Shown here piece by piece: positions 1-10,899 of a DNA stretch of 64,000 nucleotides. Position 1 is the first letter of the stretch, and each line of letters opens with the position of its first letter. The stretch is from positions 93,695,959-93,759,958 of the forward strand of contig NC_065879.2 in NCBI RefSeq assembly GCF_932274485.2. Reading direction: 5' to 3'. The notes beneath the pieces are model-generated. The model searched no databases. It was not told the origin of the DNA and worked only from the letters and a program-made list of their open reading frames with translations. The stretch is from Patella vulgata. Taxonomy: Eukaryota; Mollusca; Gastropoda; Patellidae. The translations under genes were made by a program, and so were the position numbers.

Positions 1-22
1 AAACCCCATTTCATTTCATATT
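1..22 (+). repeat. SINE-B 3' tail (cut by window edge)
   Basis: The window opens inside the AAACCCCATTTCATTTCAT tail that ends the SINE-B copies elsewhere in the window. The body lies upstream of the window. Confidence 0.6.
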
Positions 23-2220
23 CTATTCACTTTTTTATTTTATTGATTAAATAAATATTCCCCCTATCTTTCTTTGTTTTCTATCTATTTCAGGAATGTA
101 ACCTCGATAATACAGCAAGACGTATGGCCATGGTATCCATATAAACGCAAAGGCCCTGAGCTCGATAGGAAATTTGAAGTCAGGGTCAAAGTCAAGGTCA
201 CAGCGATATTCACACGTAAAGACCAATCCAACTGGTCAACGCCAAATAGTCGTTTATAGAAATTGGTGGTTTAGCACAAAAATTTAAATATACGGAAATT
301 ATTGTTATTGTCATGAACTGCAGTGTTAGGCAGGAAGCGCAGTGTGTTGGAACCCGTCTTAGTGTCTTATTATTCGAGTCTAAATAGTCAACAAACAAAA
401 TGGCGTCAAAATCAGATAAACTGTTCTCTCGGCAGAAGCTAAACTATGGTAAAAAAAGGTTATTGACCGATTTGGCTGAAATTTGGTGTGAGGTCATGGC
501 TAGTCCCCTTGAACATTTCCTGAAAATTTCAAGTCTCTACGATCACGGGAACTGGTAGAGGTACGTTACTGAAATAGTCTTGATTTGTTTAATAAGAGCA
601 AGTTAAAGTGACACCATCTTGTTGCAAACTAGTCTCGACACCAACATGGCTAAACATTTTATTTCCAAACACAGAATAGTGGCCCTTGGATACAAAAGTC
701 CAAAATAAATTCTATAAGTCGCCATGATGTACGGGTGCCAGTCAAGTTGTCCACAAGCAAAGTCGTCCACAATGAAGTCGTCCATACCCGTTGGATGAGT
801 CGTCCACAAGGCATTGGTGATATCGTCCACAGCTATTGGTGATGTCGTCCACAACTAAGAATGCTTCCATGTTGATCCATGTACATATATTTTGTATAAA
901 ACTATTCATACGTATCTTCGAGCAAATACTGTTCATGTATAATTCTATTCCTACCTTTCATAGTGTAAATATTTTCACATTTATCAAACAGCACATCTAA
1001 TATATTTATTATCATTATGTAAAACATTTGTTCCGGATTTTATGCATGTTTGATGTTGTTAAAAGGGCAAAATGTAAAAAAGGCCCCAGGCCTAATTTTC
1101 TACCATTTTGAAATAAAGTGATTATTATTATTATTATTAATCGTATGGAAGAAATAGCTAATACACGTTGTCTGTTTTTTTACTTGATTTCAGATCGAAT
1201 CACCAATGTTTTTGTAATAAAGTTAATCGTATTGTTTGATTATTGTATTGTATGATCATTGTTTTGATGTTAGATCGGCATTATGATTTTAGTTTGATTT
1301 GTTATTTTGTTGTTCACCGATGTTTTTGCAATGAAGTATACTAGTATTGTTTGTTATTTGGCGTTATGATTTTAGCATTTTTAATTGTTTGATTAGTATT
1401 AGCGATGTTTTTGTAATAACGTGTTCCAAAAACGGGTGTGGGCGACTTAACCTGGTGGCTGTTTTTTTTTTATGTCGACGACTTGACTAAGTTGACTGGC
1501 ATTCTGATGTACGGACAGTACGGTATTGATTTGTTAATTCAAAATAGCCTACCATTATTTTGTTAAGAATTTCTGTTGTTAATTTGTGAAGCTGTTGTGC
1601 GAATGAATGTTTATAATAAAAACACAACACCAGATTGCTGATCTGTCTCTTCTACAACTGCAAGTCAAGAAAATAGGTATTCATTCAGTAATAGTAAACA
1701 ACTCTTCGGTAAAGAACAAAGCAACGCCATCTTCCGGAAGGTTAGAGGCTACGTCACGGAAAACAATCATTTCCGGTGTCAGGTTGTATATTTAAAAAAG
1801 TATGGGATCTTTTTCAACCCGAATAACTCACAATCAAATGTAATTCAGGGCATTCAGAAAAACAAAGAATGAAATTGTCTATGACGCGCTGTGTACCCAA
1901 GTCTACCCAGATCCGAGATCTTTGTGTTATAAACATACATTTCAAAGCTCATCAAATGGGAAAAAATAGTGACCTCTAGAGTGTCTACAACGTTGGAATT
2001 ACATACATTGTACATTTACACAGTGTGCATATGAGGAGCGGCCATTTTGTCAGGCAGTCTAGGTCCGATTTTTAGGAAATTCAAACTCAACTGTCATTAT
2101 GATGTAACGGTGGTATATTTGAACGTATTTTAAAATCGAAAAAAATTGTGACTTCTGAAGGCCCCAGAAGCTACAAATGCGATTTGTCTTACATTCGGAA
2201 GCCATAATCTCTGGAACGAG
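23..2220. other. Stretch without a recognisable gene
   Basis: No coding region is convincing here. A possible 3' splice site (TATCTATTTCAG) lies near 93 but the open frame behind it is short and matches no family I recognise. A degenerate repeat with GTCGTCCACAA lies at about 745-860. At about 1030-1140 the sequence ends in AATAAAGTGATTATTATT, which resembles the 3' end of a LINE. The rest is AT-rich. Confidence 0.5.
745..860. repeat. Short degenerate tandem repeat
   Basis: The motif GTCGTCCACAA recurs five or so times at roughly 27-bp spacing. No gene is associated. Confidence 0.55.
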
Positions 2221-2223
2221 GTG

Positions 2224-2340
2224 TCAGGCGCGGATTTAAGCAGGGGTGGGGGTGGGTAAAGTAGGAAATTAACCCCAAAGGATAATTCTCGGATTTGGGG
2301 GGGGGGGGGGTAGGGGGTCGAGTCGCGTGTTTCCCCATAC
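2224..2340. repeat. G-rich insertion of 'GCGGATTTAAGCAGG' type
   Basis: A GGCGCGGATTTAAGCAGGGG start is followed by G-homopolymer runs. The same style (GGGGCGGATCTAGG plus G runs) recurs at about 19370-19650 and 31153-31200, so it looks like a small dispersed element rather than unique sequence. Confidence 0.4.
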
Positions 2341-2381
2341 AATCCTCTCGGATTCACAAGGTTACATATCATTTTTTCAAT

Positions 2382-2669
2382 GCACGGATCCCTGCATTGG
2401 CCGAGATAGTGCAACCAGATTTTTCGGTGTGGTTCCGCCTTGTAAGTGATGCAGGATGGAAGGTCTGTCAAGGTTAGCTGTCTAGTCGTTTGGATCCTGT
2501 GTACACATTGGTGTGCTCGTAAAAGATCTCTTGACAGTTTGAATTCGATATATAAAAGCGGGCCGTAGTGCCGCTGTATTTCCCTCATAGCACACTGTAT
2601 GCCCGTCTTCATTAGCCCAGTTTGGAGCAGAATAGTAGGAAGTTAAACTCCATTTCATTTCATTTCATT
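2382..2669 (+). mobile_element. SINE-B, head truncated
   Basis: It starts in the core (TGCATTGGCCGAGA), runs through the conserved GTGTACACATTGG and CGTAAAAGATC blocks and CCCGTCTTCATTAGCCCAG, and ends in an ATTTC-repeat tail. The tRNA-like head is missing or replaced. Confidence 0.85.
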
Positions 2670-3214
2670 ACTTTTAACCTTTCAATGTAAAATGTCAAAT
2701 TGCGATTTGATTAAAGGAGATAATTTCAGTTAATGATAGAGATAATATACCAAGCTATTTTAAAAAGTTATTGTGTCAAATCTGTAATTAAAATCTGGTG
2801 GGGTTTTTTATCCTACAGATATTGAAAACATCTAATATTTTTAATAATTTATTGCGTCAAAAAGTTAATATTAATCTGTACATTTTTTATTCACAAGATA
2901 TTAATTGTTTTTTAGTAACGTTCTTGTATTTTTTTAGCTCAGAAATGTTAATAAAACCTAAGTTGTCATGTTTCATATATCAGGTTGTTATTCTGCTCAT
3001 ATGAATTATCATTAATAAAACACAAGTTGTCATGTTTCATGGAGAGAATATTATCTGAACTGTATTCATTCTATATTGGTTATATACAGGTTGTCATGGA
3101 TACTATATTGGCAAATACATTTCTGTACCATCCAGTCTAATGATGACAGCATATGCCATGTACTGTGGTATGAGGGAGTTTTGATGCTTTTTTATTGAAT
3201 TGTTTTTCGTCCAA

Positions 3215-3645
3215 CACCTTGCCATACCCTGCGTCATGTACCACACCTTGCCATTCCCTCCGTCCTCTACCACACCTTGCCATACCCCCAACTCCACCCC
3301 ACCCCCGTCGTGTACCACACCTTGCCATACCCTCCATCTTGTACCACACCTTGCCATACCCTCCGTCCTCCACCACACCTTGCCATACCCCCACCCCACC
3401 CCCGTCGTGTACCACACCTTGCCATACCCTCCATCTTGTACCACACCTTGCCATACCCTCCGTCATGTACCACACCTTGCCATACCCTCCATCTTGTACC
3501 ACACCTTGCCATACCCTCCGTCATGTACCACACCTTGCCATACCCTCATCATGTACCACACCTTGCCATACCCTCATCATGTACCACACCTTGCCATACC
3601 CTCCGTCGTGTACCACACCTTGCCATACCCTCCGTCATTTACCAT
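3215..3645. repeat. Minisatellite, about 30-bp unit
   Basis: About 15 units of a motif containing TACCACACCTTGCCATACCC, with variants CTCCGTCATG, CTCCATCTTG and CCCCACCCCC between. Because most units are multiples of three, several frames on both strands stay open; I treat these as by-products, since they have low-complexity products and no splice or start context. Confidence 0.9.
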
Positions 3646-3784
3646 TAACAAGTGGAAACAAGGCTAGAAAGTGCTGCCGAATGTTCTAAGCCAAGGCCGG
3701 TATTGGACCCCCGGAATCTTGATGCTTTTGCCCCGAGGACAAGACACACAATATGCGTACACTAAAATCAATAAATGCACCATG

Positions 3785-4035
3785 GGTGAAATCTTGCCTG
3801 GGCAGCGACCTCCATCAAATTCCATTCGCCAAGGGTCTTTAACGTGCACACAACTTTTGCATCTATACCCATCCCCACGACTTGACATTGTTCCTTGCCA
3901 GGTCCCCATCCTTCACTGCTGACAAGGGGAGACCACTCAGTCTTTCACCATTGCCACAGAGAGACCACTTCGTCCGTCACCATCGACAAGGCGAGACCAC
4001 TCCATCCTTCGCCGCTGACAAGGGGAGACCACTCA
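3785..4035 (-). mobile_element. SINE-B, old divergent copy
   Basis: Weak but collinear match to the SINE-B core on the minus strand: AAATCTTGCCTGGGCAG, CAAGGGTCTTTAACGTGCAC and repeated CTGACAAGGGGAGACCAC. The CTGACAAGG block is repeated three or four times at its 3' side. Confidence 0.55.
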
Positions 4036-4385
4036 TCTGAAGTCTACCACATTGAAAATACAAATTATTTGTCAATTTAAATCAACATTATTGTTGAGAT
4101 CTTACCAGGAAAAGATGGGCTTCATATATCTAATATTTTACACAAAATAATGTACCATGTCAAACGGTGACCCCATATTTTTATCTGGAGAGCATGCACA
4201 ATAGTCTGGAATAATCAGACGCTTGAGATTGCCATTTGATTGAGACTTCTGGCGTATTCCGCCGAACATAACTGATTTCAGATTAGAGTAAAAAATGGAA
4301 ACGATTGAATGTAAATCAGTTTATATACATTCATATTACATTATTATATGTTTTGCGACCCAGTTGTGTCCATTTCTAGGTGCCA
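4025..4385 (+). repeat. Dispersed repeat R, copy 1
   Basis: One of four copies of an unclassified repeat of about 450-500 bp. Shared landmarks are GTCAATTTAAATCAACATT, GAAAAGATGGGCTTC, CATGTCAAACGGTGA, GGAGAGCATGC and CCGAACATAACTGAT. I see no terminal inverted repeat and no open frame. The other copies are at 12263-12745, 34276-34780 and 43877-44180. Confidence 0.75.
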
Positions 4386-4529
4386 AAGAATAGCTAGAAA
4401 TCAATTCTATCAGAAAATAATATTTTAGTTAATGAAAAAGTTAAGGTTAAAATACGACTTCGAAATATAAAACATGTGACCTCTTTCTTTTCTTCCGATG
4501 TCAGGCCCTCCCCCAACAAATACATACCA

Positions 4530-4705
4530 ACAAAAATTGCACCAACTAACACACACCAACAAACACACACCACACACGCATCAAAAAACACGCACCACAA
4601 ACATGCACCAACAAACACGCACAACACACACATGCATCAACAAACACGCACCACAAACATGCACCAACAAACATACACCAACAAACATGCACCACAAACA
4701 CACAT
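4530..4705. repeat. CA-rich minisatellite
   Basis: Units built from CACCAACAAACATGCACCA and near variants repeat about eight times. Open frames across it encode only Thr/His/Asn repeats and are not credible genes. Confidence 0.85.
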
Positions 4706-5124
4706 GACTGACGGGAATAAACCATGCTCAACAATCCCGACAAACATTCTTCGCCAACACCGGGATCGTTCATTAGATTTCCTGGTCGGTAAAGCTTAGT
4801 TCACACCCAGTCGTAGTGCTACCATGGGCAGTCTACGACGGAAATTTTAGTAAACCCTGCGCGAGACTTACGACTTACGCGTCAATAGCGTGTGTTCAGC
4901 ACCGTAGAAGATCATAGACTTTTGGTCCAACACATACAAAGCTTTCACCTGTATGTGAGCTACCTGACCCTACGACCTGTGCCTGTCGAAACACGTATGG
5001 CAGGATGTGAGCTAGGCTTTAGCCTGTTCACTCTGTATGGAATTAAACTAGTTTTCATGACAAAAAGCTTTTTTTAATTCATAGACTTAAGGCATAAATA
5101 AATCACAGGTAGGGCAAAATTTCA

Positions 5125-5310
5125 TAATGTGCTTCATTTTGAGATAATTATAATACACTAAATACATTGATCATTATAGTACACTAAATACACTGATAAT
5201 CATAATAAACTGATAATTATAATAAATACACTGATAATTATAATATACTAATTGCAATGATAATTATAATAAATACACTGATCATTATAATAGACTAAAT
5301 AGAATTCAAA
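5125..5310. repeat. AT-rich minisatellite, interrupted by a pogo-like element
   Basis: Repeated ACTAAATACATTGATAATTATAATA-like units of about 28 bp. The same units resume at about 6143-6185 beyond the inserted element at 5321-6141. Confidence 0.75.
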
Positions 5311-5320
5311 TTAAAATAAA

Positions 5321-6141
5321 CAGTGGACTCTTGTCACATCCGACATCTGAATACTATGGCATTCTGTGAAATCCGACATCATTTTCATGTCCCGATTTAT
5401 TTCCTTATTACTTCAGCCCAAAAAGCTCTGAGTAATCAGTATTCTGAATATTCCGAATTACGACATCAATCAGCTGTCCCGTCGCACGATTTCCATTGAA
5501 TCAACATTGTATAATCAGACCTTCAATCGGTAGGTGTGAAGCCACAAAAACTTAACAGGCAATCACCCATCAATTATTGGCAAGATTAAAACGCGCTTGT
5601 GTAGGTCTTTGTTGATTACTTTGATAATTTTATAATCTCTTGTAAGAGAGCGCTTGGTACTTGATTTACCTGTCAGTCAATTGATCAACCAATCGTAAGG
5701 CTTGTATGACAAGTGTTATTTATTCTGATTGGCTCAAACAACTCAACCGTCAAATGACAGATTATCAATGAACACATGACGACAACCAGAACATAGAACG
5801 ACCGATTATCAATGAGCATGGGACAGCAAAAACAGGTGTGCAATCAATTAAAGACGGAGACGATGAAGAATATAAATTAATGACCGACTTTAAATGGTTA
5901 TATGAATATAAAATAAATTGTAAATCTGTAAATATGCATTGTTATTGTTAGATATTATAATGTTATAAAATTTTGAATGTACAGACAGGTTTATCATTTT
6001 TAAAGGGAATAACGTTCTGGGGTTTTGAAGCCACATTATAATAATACTTCCAGTTTTGAGAAAACTGAGTATTCGGACAATCTGCGTAATCCGACATATT
6101 ATGACAATCCCATATGATGTCGGATTGGACAGAGTCCACTG
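5321..6141. mobile_element. Non-autonomous pogo/Tigger-like DNA transposon
   Basis: Terminal inverted repeats begin CAGTGGACTC at the left and end GAGTCCACTG at the right, followed inward on both sides by TCCGACAT-type sequence. CAGT-GACTC plus TCCGA is typical of pogo/Tigger termini. About 820 bp, with no transposase frame, so it would depend on another element. It sits inside the AT-rich minisatellite. The right flank begins TA; the left flank does not show a clean TA. Confidence 0.6.
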
Positions 6142-6198
6142 TACTAATTACATTGATAATTATAATATACTAAATACATTGAATAGAAAGATAAATAT

Positions 6199-6545
6199 AA
6201 ATGAAATGAAATGGAGTTTAACGTCCTATTGTTCTGCTCCGAACTGGGCTAATGAAGACGGGCATGCGGCACACAAGTGTGCATTTACGGACATTTAGCC
6301 TGGACAGTGGCGCTAAGGCCTACTCTTATAAAGGGATCTTTACGTGCACGTAAATGTGTAATGAGGGAAATTTTGCCTGGATAGCAGGACTACGGCCTAC
6401 TCTTATATCGAATTCCAACTGTCATGTGTACATCCGAATGACTAGACAGCTGTCCTTGTCAGACCCTCCATCCTGCATCACTGACAAGCGGGAACCACGC
6501 CGGAAAATCTGGATAAACTTTCTCGGCCAATGCAGGGATCGAACA
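6199..6545 (-). mobile_element. SINE-B, 5' truncated
   Basis: Reads AATGAAATGAAATGGAGTTTAACG from the tail side, then CTGGGCTAATGAAGACGGGCAT and the core, ending at CGGCCAATGCAGGGATCGAAC. The tRNA-like head is absent beyond that. Confidence 0.85.
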
Positions 6546-6956
6546 CTGATTATTATAATACATAAACTAAATCTGAAAGGTTTCCGGACATAATGAGTTT
6601 CACAATGTTATTATAAATGGTGGCTCTCAGTAAATTATTTACCACAATGGGCTCAACACAAACTAGGTCATTTTGGGACATACATAATAATATGGTGCCA
6701 TTTTATTTCAATAATCCGCTGGTGTGTAGGGGTCTTTAAACAAACGACCCTACGGTACCTTTTTTCCTTTTATTTACTAAAGCCTTTAGAGTGTCCACAA
6801 GATTTTTCAAAGTAATCAAGGGCCATAACTCTGGCAGTAATTATCGGAAATCTTTGAAAATGAATAGGATTCTTTGTCTCATGACCTTAAAAACTGTGTA
6901 TAACTTTCCAATACCTATCTTATTAAGACTTTACACACTTGTTTCATGTGGAAAAT

Positions 6957-7157
6957 AAATGAAATGAAATGAGGTTTAACGTCCTAAAGTTCTGCTCCGA
7001 CTGGGCTAATGAAGACATTAAAACCCATTTCATTGCATTTTTTTTGTGTGAATTTTCATGTGAGTCTGTAGATTACAATTCTGGGTAAATGAAATGAAAT
7101 CGGGTTGAAAGTCCTACTGTTCTGCTCCGACTGGGCTAATGAAGACATTAAGGCCAT
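6957..7157 (-). repeat. Tandem duplication of ZF-1's 3' end with SINE-B tail fragments
   Basis: A segment containing a SINE-B 3' end (GTTTAACGTCCT..TGGGCTAATGAAGAC) plus the last-finger sequence of ZF-1 occurs at about 7018-7090 and again, as part of the real exon, at about 7145-7215. The downstream copy (about 7039-7085) is a dead fragment of the last finger. The duplicated unit is about 128 bp. Confidence 0.7.
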
Positions 7158-7158
7158 A

Positions 7159-8079
7159 TCATTTCATTTTTTTGGTATGAATTTTCATGTGAGTCTGTAG
7201 ATTACAATTCTGGGTAAATGATTTAAAACAAATATCACATCTGAAAGCCTTTCTCCTATCTCCCATATGAATATTCATATGAACAACCAGGTAACTCTTC
7301 CGTTTAAATGATTTTCCACAAACATCACATTCATACGGTTTTTCTTCTGTGTGTGTGGTCATGTGTTGCTGTAAGATTTCAATTCGACTAAATGATTTAT
7401 TACAAACATCACATTTGAATTGCCTTTCACCTGTATGTGTTTTGACATGTCGCTGTTGGTTACCCTTGTCACGAAACGACTTATCACAAAAACCACATTC
7501 ATATGGCTTTTCACCTGTATGCGTTCTAGTGTGTCGTTGTAGATGAACATTTTGAGTAAATGATTTACCGCAAACATCACATATATAAGGTTTTTCGCCG
7601 GTATGAATTCTCACATGTTTCTCCAGCATACAACGCGTATTAAATAATTTACCACAAACATCACATTTAAAACACGTCTGGCCTGGAATCTTATTACCAT
7701 CTTTAAATTGATGTAGAATATTTTCTAGGATCTCCTCGACCTTACCATGTATTTTACAATGTTTTTCTAAATCTACGTCAGATTTAAATTTCTCATCACA
7801 TACATTACACTGATGAACAGTTTCAATTTCATCAGTTTTCTCTTCCTTAAATTGTACATGACAATATTCATCTACGTCATCGGTTTTCTCTTCTTTAATA
7901 CGACAATATTCATCTACATCATCAGTTTTCTTTTCTTTAACTTGACAACATTCATCTACATCATCATCAATTTTTTCTTTTTTAACATGTATTTTATTGT
8001 GATTTTCTAAATCATCATATTGTTGAAAAATCTCATTGCATACAACACACTGATGGAATGTGATAGAATCATTAACTTC
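7159..8079 (-). CDS. ZF-1: C2H2 zinc-finger protein, main exon
   Basis: Probable nuclear DNA-binding protein. The exon starts directly after ATATATTACAG and reads EVNDSITFHQCVVCNEIF, staying open for 306 codons to a stop. Two leader fingers (HQCVVCNEIF..H..H and HQCNVCDEKF..H..H) are separated by acidic linkers with VKEK, IKEE and KEEKTDD motifs. Six canonical fingers follow (FKCDVCGKLF, YICDVCGKSF, YECGFCDKSF, FKCDVCNKSF, YECDVCGKSF, FRCDICFKSF) with TGEKP-type linkers, ending KKMK. The start is probably the split codon at 12867-12869; joining the two gives 307 aa in phase 0. The 5' side is the 35-bp splice-site array at 8081-8990. It is the only family member on the minus strand. DNA target unknown. 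Confidence 0.85.
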   Translation of the reverse strand, partial: EVNDSITFHQCVVCNEIFQQYDDLENHNKIHVKKEKIDDDVDECCQVKEKKTDDVDEYCRIKEEKTDDVDEYCHVQFKEEKTDEIETVHQCNVCDEKFKSDVDLEKHCKIHGKVEEILENILHQFKDGNKIPGQTCFKCDVCGKLFNTRCMLEKHVRIHTGEKPYICDVCGKSFTQNVHLQRHTRTHTGEKPYECGFCDKSFRDKGNQQRHVKTHTGERQFKCDVCNKSFSRIEILQQHMTTHTEEKPYECDVCGKSFKRKSYLVVHMNIHMGDRRKAFRCDICFKSFTQNCNLQTHMKIHTKKMK

Positions 8080-8080
8080 C

Positions 8081-8992
8081 TGTAATATATAAAAGTTATA
8101 ACATCATTAATTTCTTATAATATATAAAAGTTATAACATTATTAGTTTCCTGTAATATATAAAAGTTATAACATCATTAATTTCTTATAATATATAAAAG
8201 TTATAACATTATTAGTTTCCTGTAATATATAAAAGTTATAACATCATTAATTTCTTATAATATATAAAAGTTATAACATTACTAGTTTCCTGTAATATAA
8301 AAAAGTTTTAACATCATTAGTTTCCTTATAATATGATTAGTTTCCTGTAATATATAAAATTATAACATCATTAGTTTACTGTAATATATAAAAGTTATAA
8401 CATCATTAGTCTCCTGTAATTTATAAAAGTTATAACATCATTAGTTTACTGTAATATATAAAATTATAACATCATTAGTATCCTGTAATATATAAAAGTT
8501 ATAACATCATTAGTTTCCTGTAATATATAAAAGTTATAACATCATTAGTTTCTAGTAATATATAAAAGTTTTAACATCATTAGTCTCCTGTAATATATTA
8601 AAGTTGTAACATCATTAGTTTCCTTATAATATGATTAGTTTCCTGTAATATATAAAAGTTATAACATCATTAGTATCCTGTAATATATAAAAGTTATAAC
8701 ATCATTAGTTTCTAGTAATATATAAAATTATAACATCATTAGTCTCCTGTAATATATAAAAGTTATAACATCATTAGTTTACTGTAATATATAAAATTAT
8801 AACATCATTAGTATCCTGTAATATATAAAAAAGTTATAACATCATTAGTATCCTGTAATATATAAAAGTTATAACATCATTAGTATCCTGTAATATATAA
8901 AAGTTATAACATCATTAGTATCCTGTAATATATAAAAGTTATAACACCATTAGTATCCTATAATTTATAAAAGTTATAACATAATTAGTTTC
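8081..8992 (-). repeat. 35-bp minisatellite of iterated 3' splice sites (ZF-1)
   Basis: Read on the minus strand, about two dozen units have the form ATATATTACAG, GAAACTAATGATG, TTATAACTTTT. Each unit therefore carries a pyrimidine-rich tract, an AG acceptor and the first codons (E-T-N-D) of the exon. The exon proper begins after the last acceptor at 8080. Some units carry single changes (TAGTTTACTG, TAGTTTCTAG on the plus strand) that weaken or remove the AG. Confidence 0.9.
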
Positions 8993-9075
8993 CCAAGCTT
9001 GTAATGTCCAGGCTTCACTCAGCTGAATGTCATTTCTTGATGGTAGCAGTCTGCCACTTGATGTTGTAAGCTAAA
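8993..9075 (-). other. Exon-like segment at the far end of the ZF-1 array
   Basis: On the minus strand AAATTTTAG is followed by an open stretch reading LTTSSGRLLPSRNDIQLSEA, and this runs without a gap and in frame into the first ETN codons of the repeat array. There is no clear donor. It could be a relic of the original, longer exon or an alternative first part; no family is recognised. Confidence 0.35.
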
Positions 9076-9328
9076 ATTTAAAAAAAATAACAATAACAAG
9101 GGTGATATTCTGGTTAGAATTTGGAAAACTCTAAACAAAAAATAAAATGAACAACGTAGGAATAGAAATAATGAATGAAATCAAACGTATCTAATCAAGT
9201 GAATGGATTTGGTGCCCAGCCATACAATCCCGGTCCTTCAGGGATACAGGATTCGCTCAAAATGCAAAAAAATAGGGTTTACAAGCAAGTTGACGTCATG
9301 AGTTGGAACGTCAAACATTTGTCCCAGG

Positions 9329-9570
9329 GAGAGAGAGAAGTTAGGGTTTAACGTCCACTCAACACAAACTAGGTCAATTCGGGACAAAAAAATGGTTCAA
9401 TTTTATTTCAATAATTCACTTGCACGTTGGGGTCTTTAGCAGTTGGAGGAAAACGGAGGACCGAGAGAAAACCCAACAGCGGGGAAATAGAAACCACGCC
9501 ACTTGATTCAATGACAAGACCCAATGATGCAACACGCACGCATTAACAATTCCACCCCACCCTGCCAAAT
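9329..9570 (-). mobile_element. SINE-A
   Basis: GAGAGA tail, then GTTTAACGTCCACTC, ACACAAACTAGGTCA and GGAGGAAAACGGAGGACC. The head ends near CATTAACAATTCCACCCCACC. Moderately divergent. Confidence 0.8.
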
Positions 9571-9844
9571 TGTCCCAGACCTGTAAATGACAAATAATCA
9601 ACGTGCACTAACCAATCAACATATAATTAATCAAAAAAACACAACACAGTTTATATGGAAATACAATCACTCGTTTACAGGCATAGCACGATGGTTCGAC
9701 AAGTATTCTCTTATCGTTATCAAGCACAAATGTGTTGTGTTGTTAATGTGTTCAATCGCTAAATGCCACTCAAGGATTATATAATTAATTGTGTTACTTA
9801 TCGATATTATTACGATCCGCCAGCATTATTCTTCAGTTATTAAA

Positions 9845-10455
9845 CATACATTATGCAAGAGCTAAATCTGCCTATTGCAGGTCTTTCTTTTTTGTATTCC
9901 TGATTTTTTTTTTAAATTCGAGTGAAGTCTGACACCACAGGCCCGGGACTGTACAGCGCAGTGGAAGCTTACGGCTGGCCCCCGGATCCATTCACTTGAT
10001 TTGATATTTGTTTATTTGGTGCAATGTCTATTTTCTGTCTTGTCAGCAGGTTTATCTTGTAGATTTTTGTTTTACGTGTAGTGCGGTCCTCCTGCACTTA
10101 CTATTTAAGTCTGAAATGTTTTCTAAATTATTAATTAGACATTAATTAACTTATCCAGGCCATAATCAACTCTCGATGGCATCAGATTTCTCTGATATTA
10201 AATAGATTAGAAAGGTTCAGTCATATTTTGATTTAAGCTAAAAAAGGAGGAGCGAGACTTAGCTTCGAACAACCAGTACGGTGGTTAAAATTATTGCACA
10301 CGTCTTGTCAAACCTTCAAAGGCTAAATCTTTAATGCAATAGAGTAATTTGAATGAAATTTTCAAATTATTCATTTTACATTATCTATTTTCAAACAATT
10401 ATAGCAAGAATGACAAGCTCTTTATCTAAATCTTACATAATGTATCTTTAATGTT
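9845..10455 (+). mobile_element. TTAA-type MITE (M1), split by an unrelated insertion
   Basis: The left end is TTAAACATACATTATGCAAG and the right end ACATAATGTATCTTTAA, matching the family consensus seen best at 15772-16192. Between about 9900 and 10100 an unrelated segment interrupts the body. Confidence 0.65.
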
Positions 10456-10899
10456 GTCATGGTGACTAAATATGATGTATTTTTGTCTAATGACAGTGAA
10501 GGGATCAGGTATTTTTGATCATTTCAGAGCGGAAAATGTGGGAACAGAACAAGAATTTCTAGTTGTAATGGACGTAGCGCATGACCTTATATAGGTATCA
10601 GACAATTCTGACTCTCATAGTGACCATCGCATTCTGCTGTGACATGTTACGTAATGAGCCGATCGTATTCAGGGGCTCTCTGGTTTCTAATTGCTTTTTT
10701 GTTGGCTATTTTTAGAATATTCCATAAGAGGAAAAAATCCTGTATAGCCTCGTTTTCAAAAAAAAATGTCAGAAATTTTTACAACGATAAACGACTGAAT
10801 TGAAAATTTGGCTTGCTTTCAAATCACCTAAAATATAGGATGAAACGAAAGGAATTCTTTCTAAAATAACCATTAATCTTTATATTGTTGAAGTTTTGA

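Noticed and set aside
3103-3689. Several open frames of 80-160 codons on both strands
   Set aside because: They are translations of a 30-bp minisatellite in different frames, with no start context, splice support or domain.
8081-8992. CRISPR-like array (regular short repeats)
   Set aside because: No unique spacers between units; the repeats are contiguous and the context is a eukaryotic intron end.
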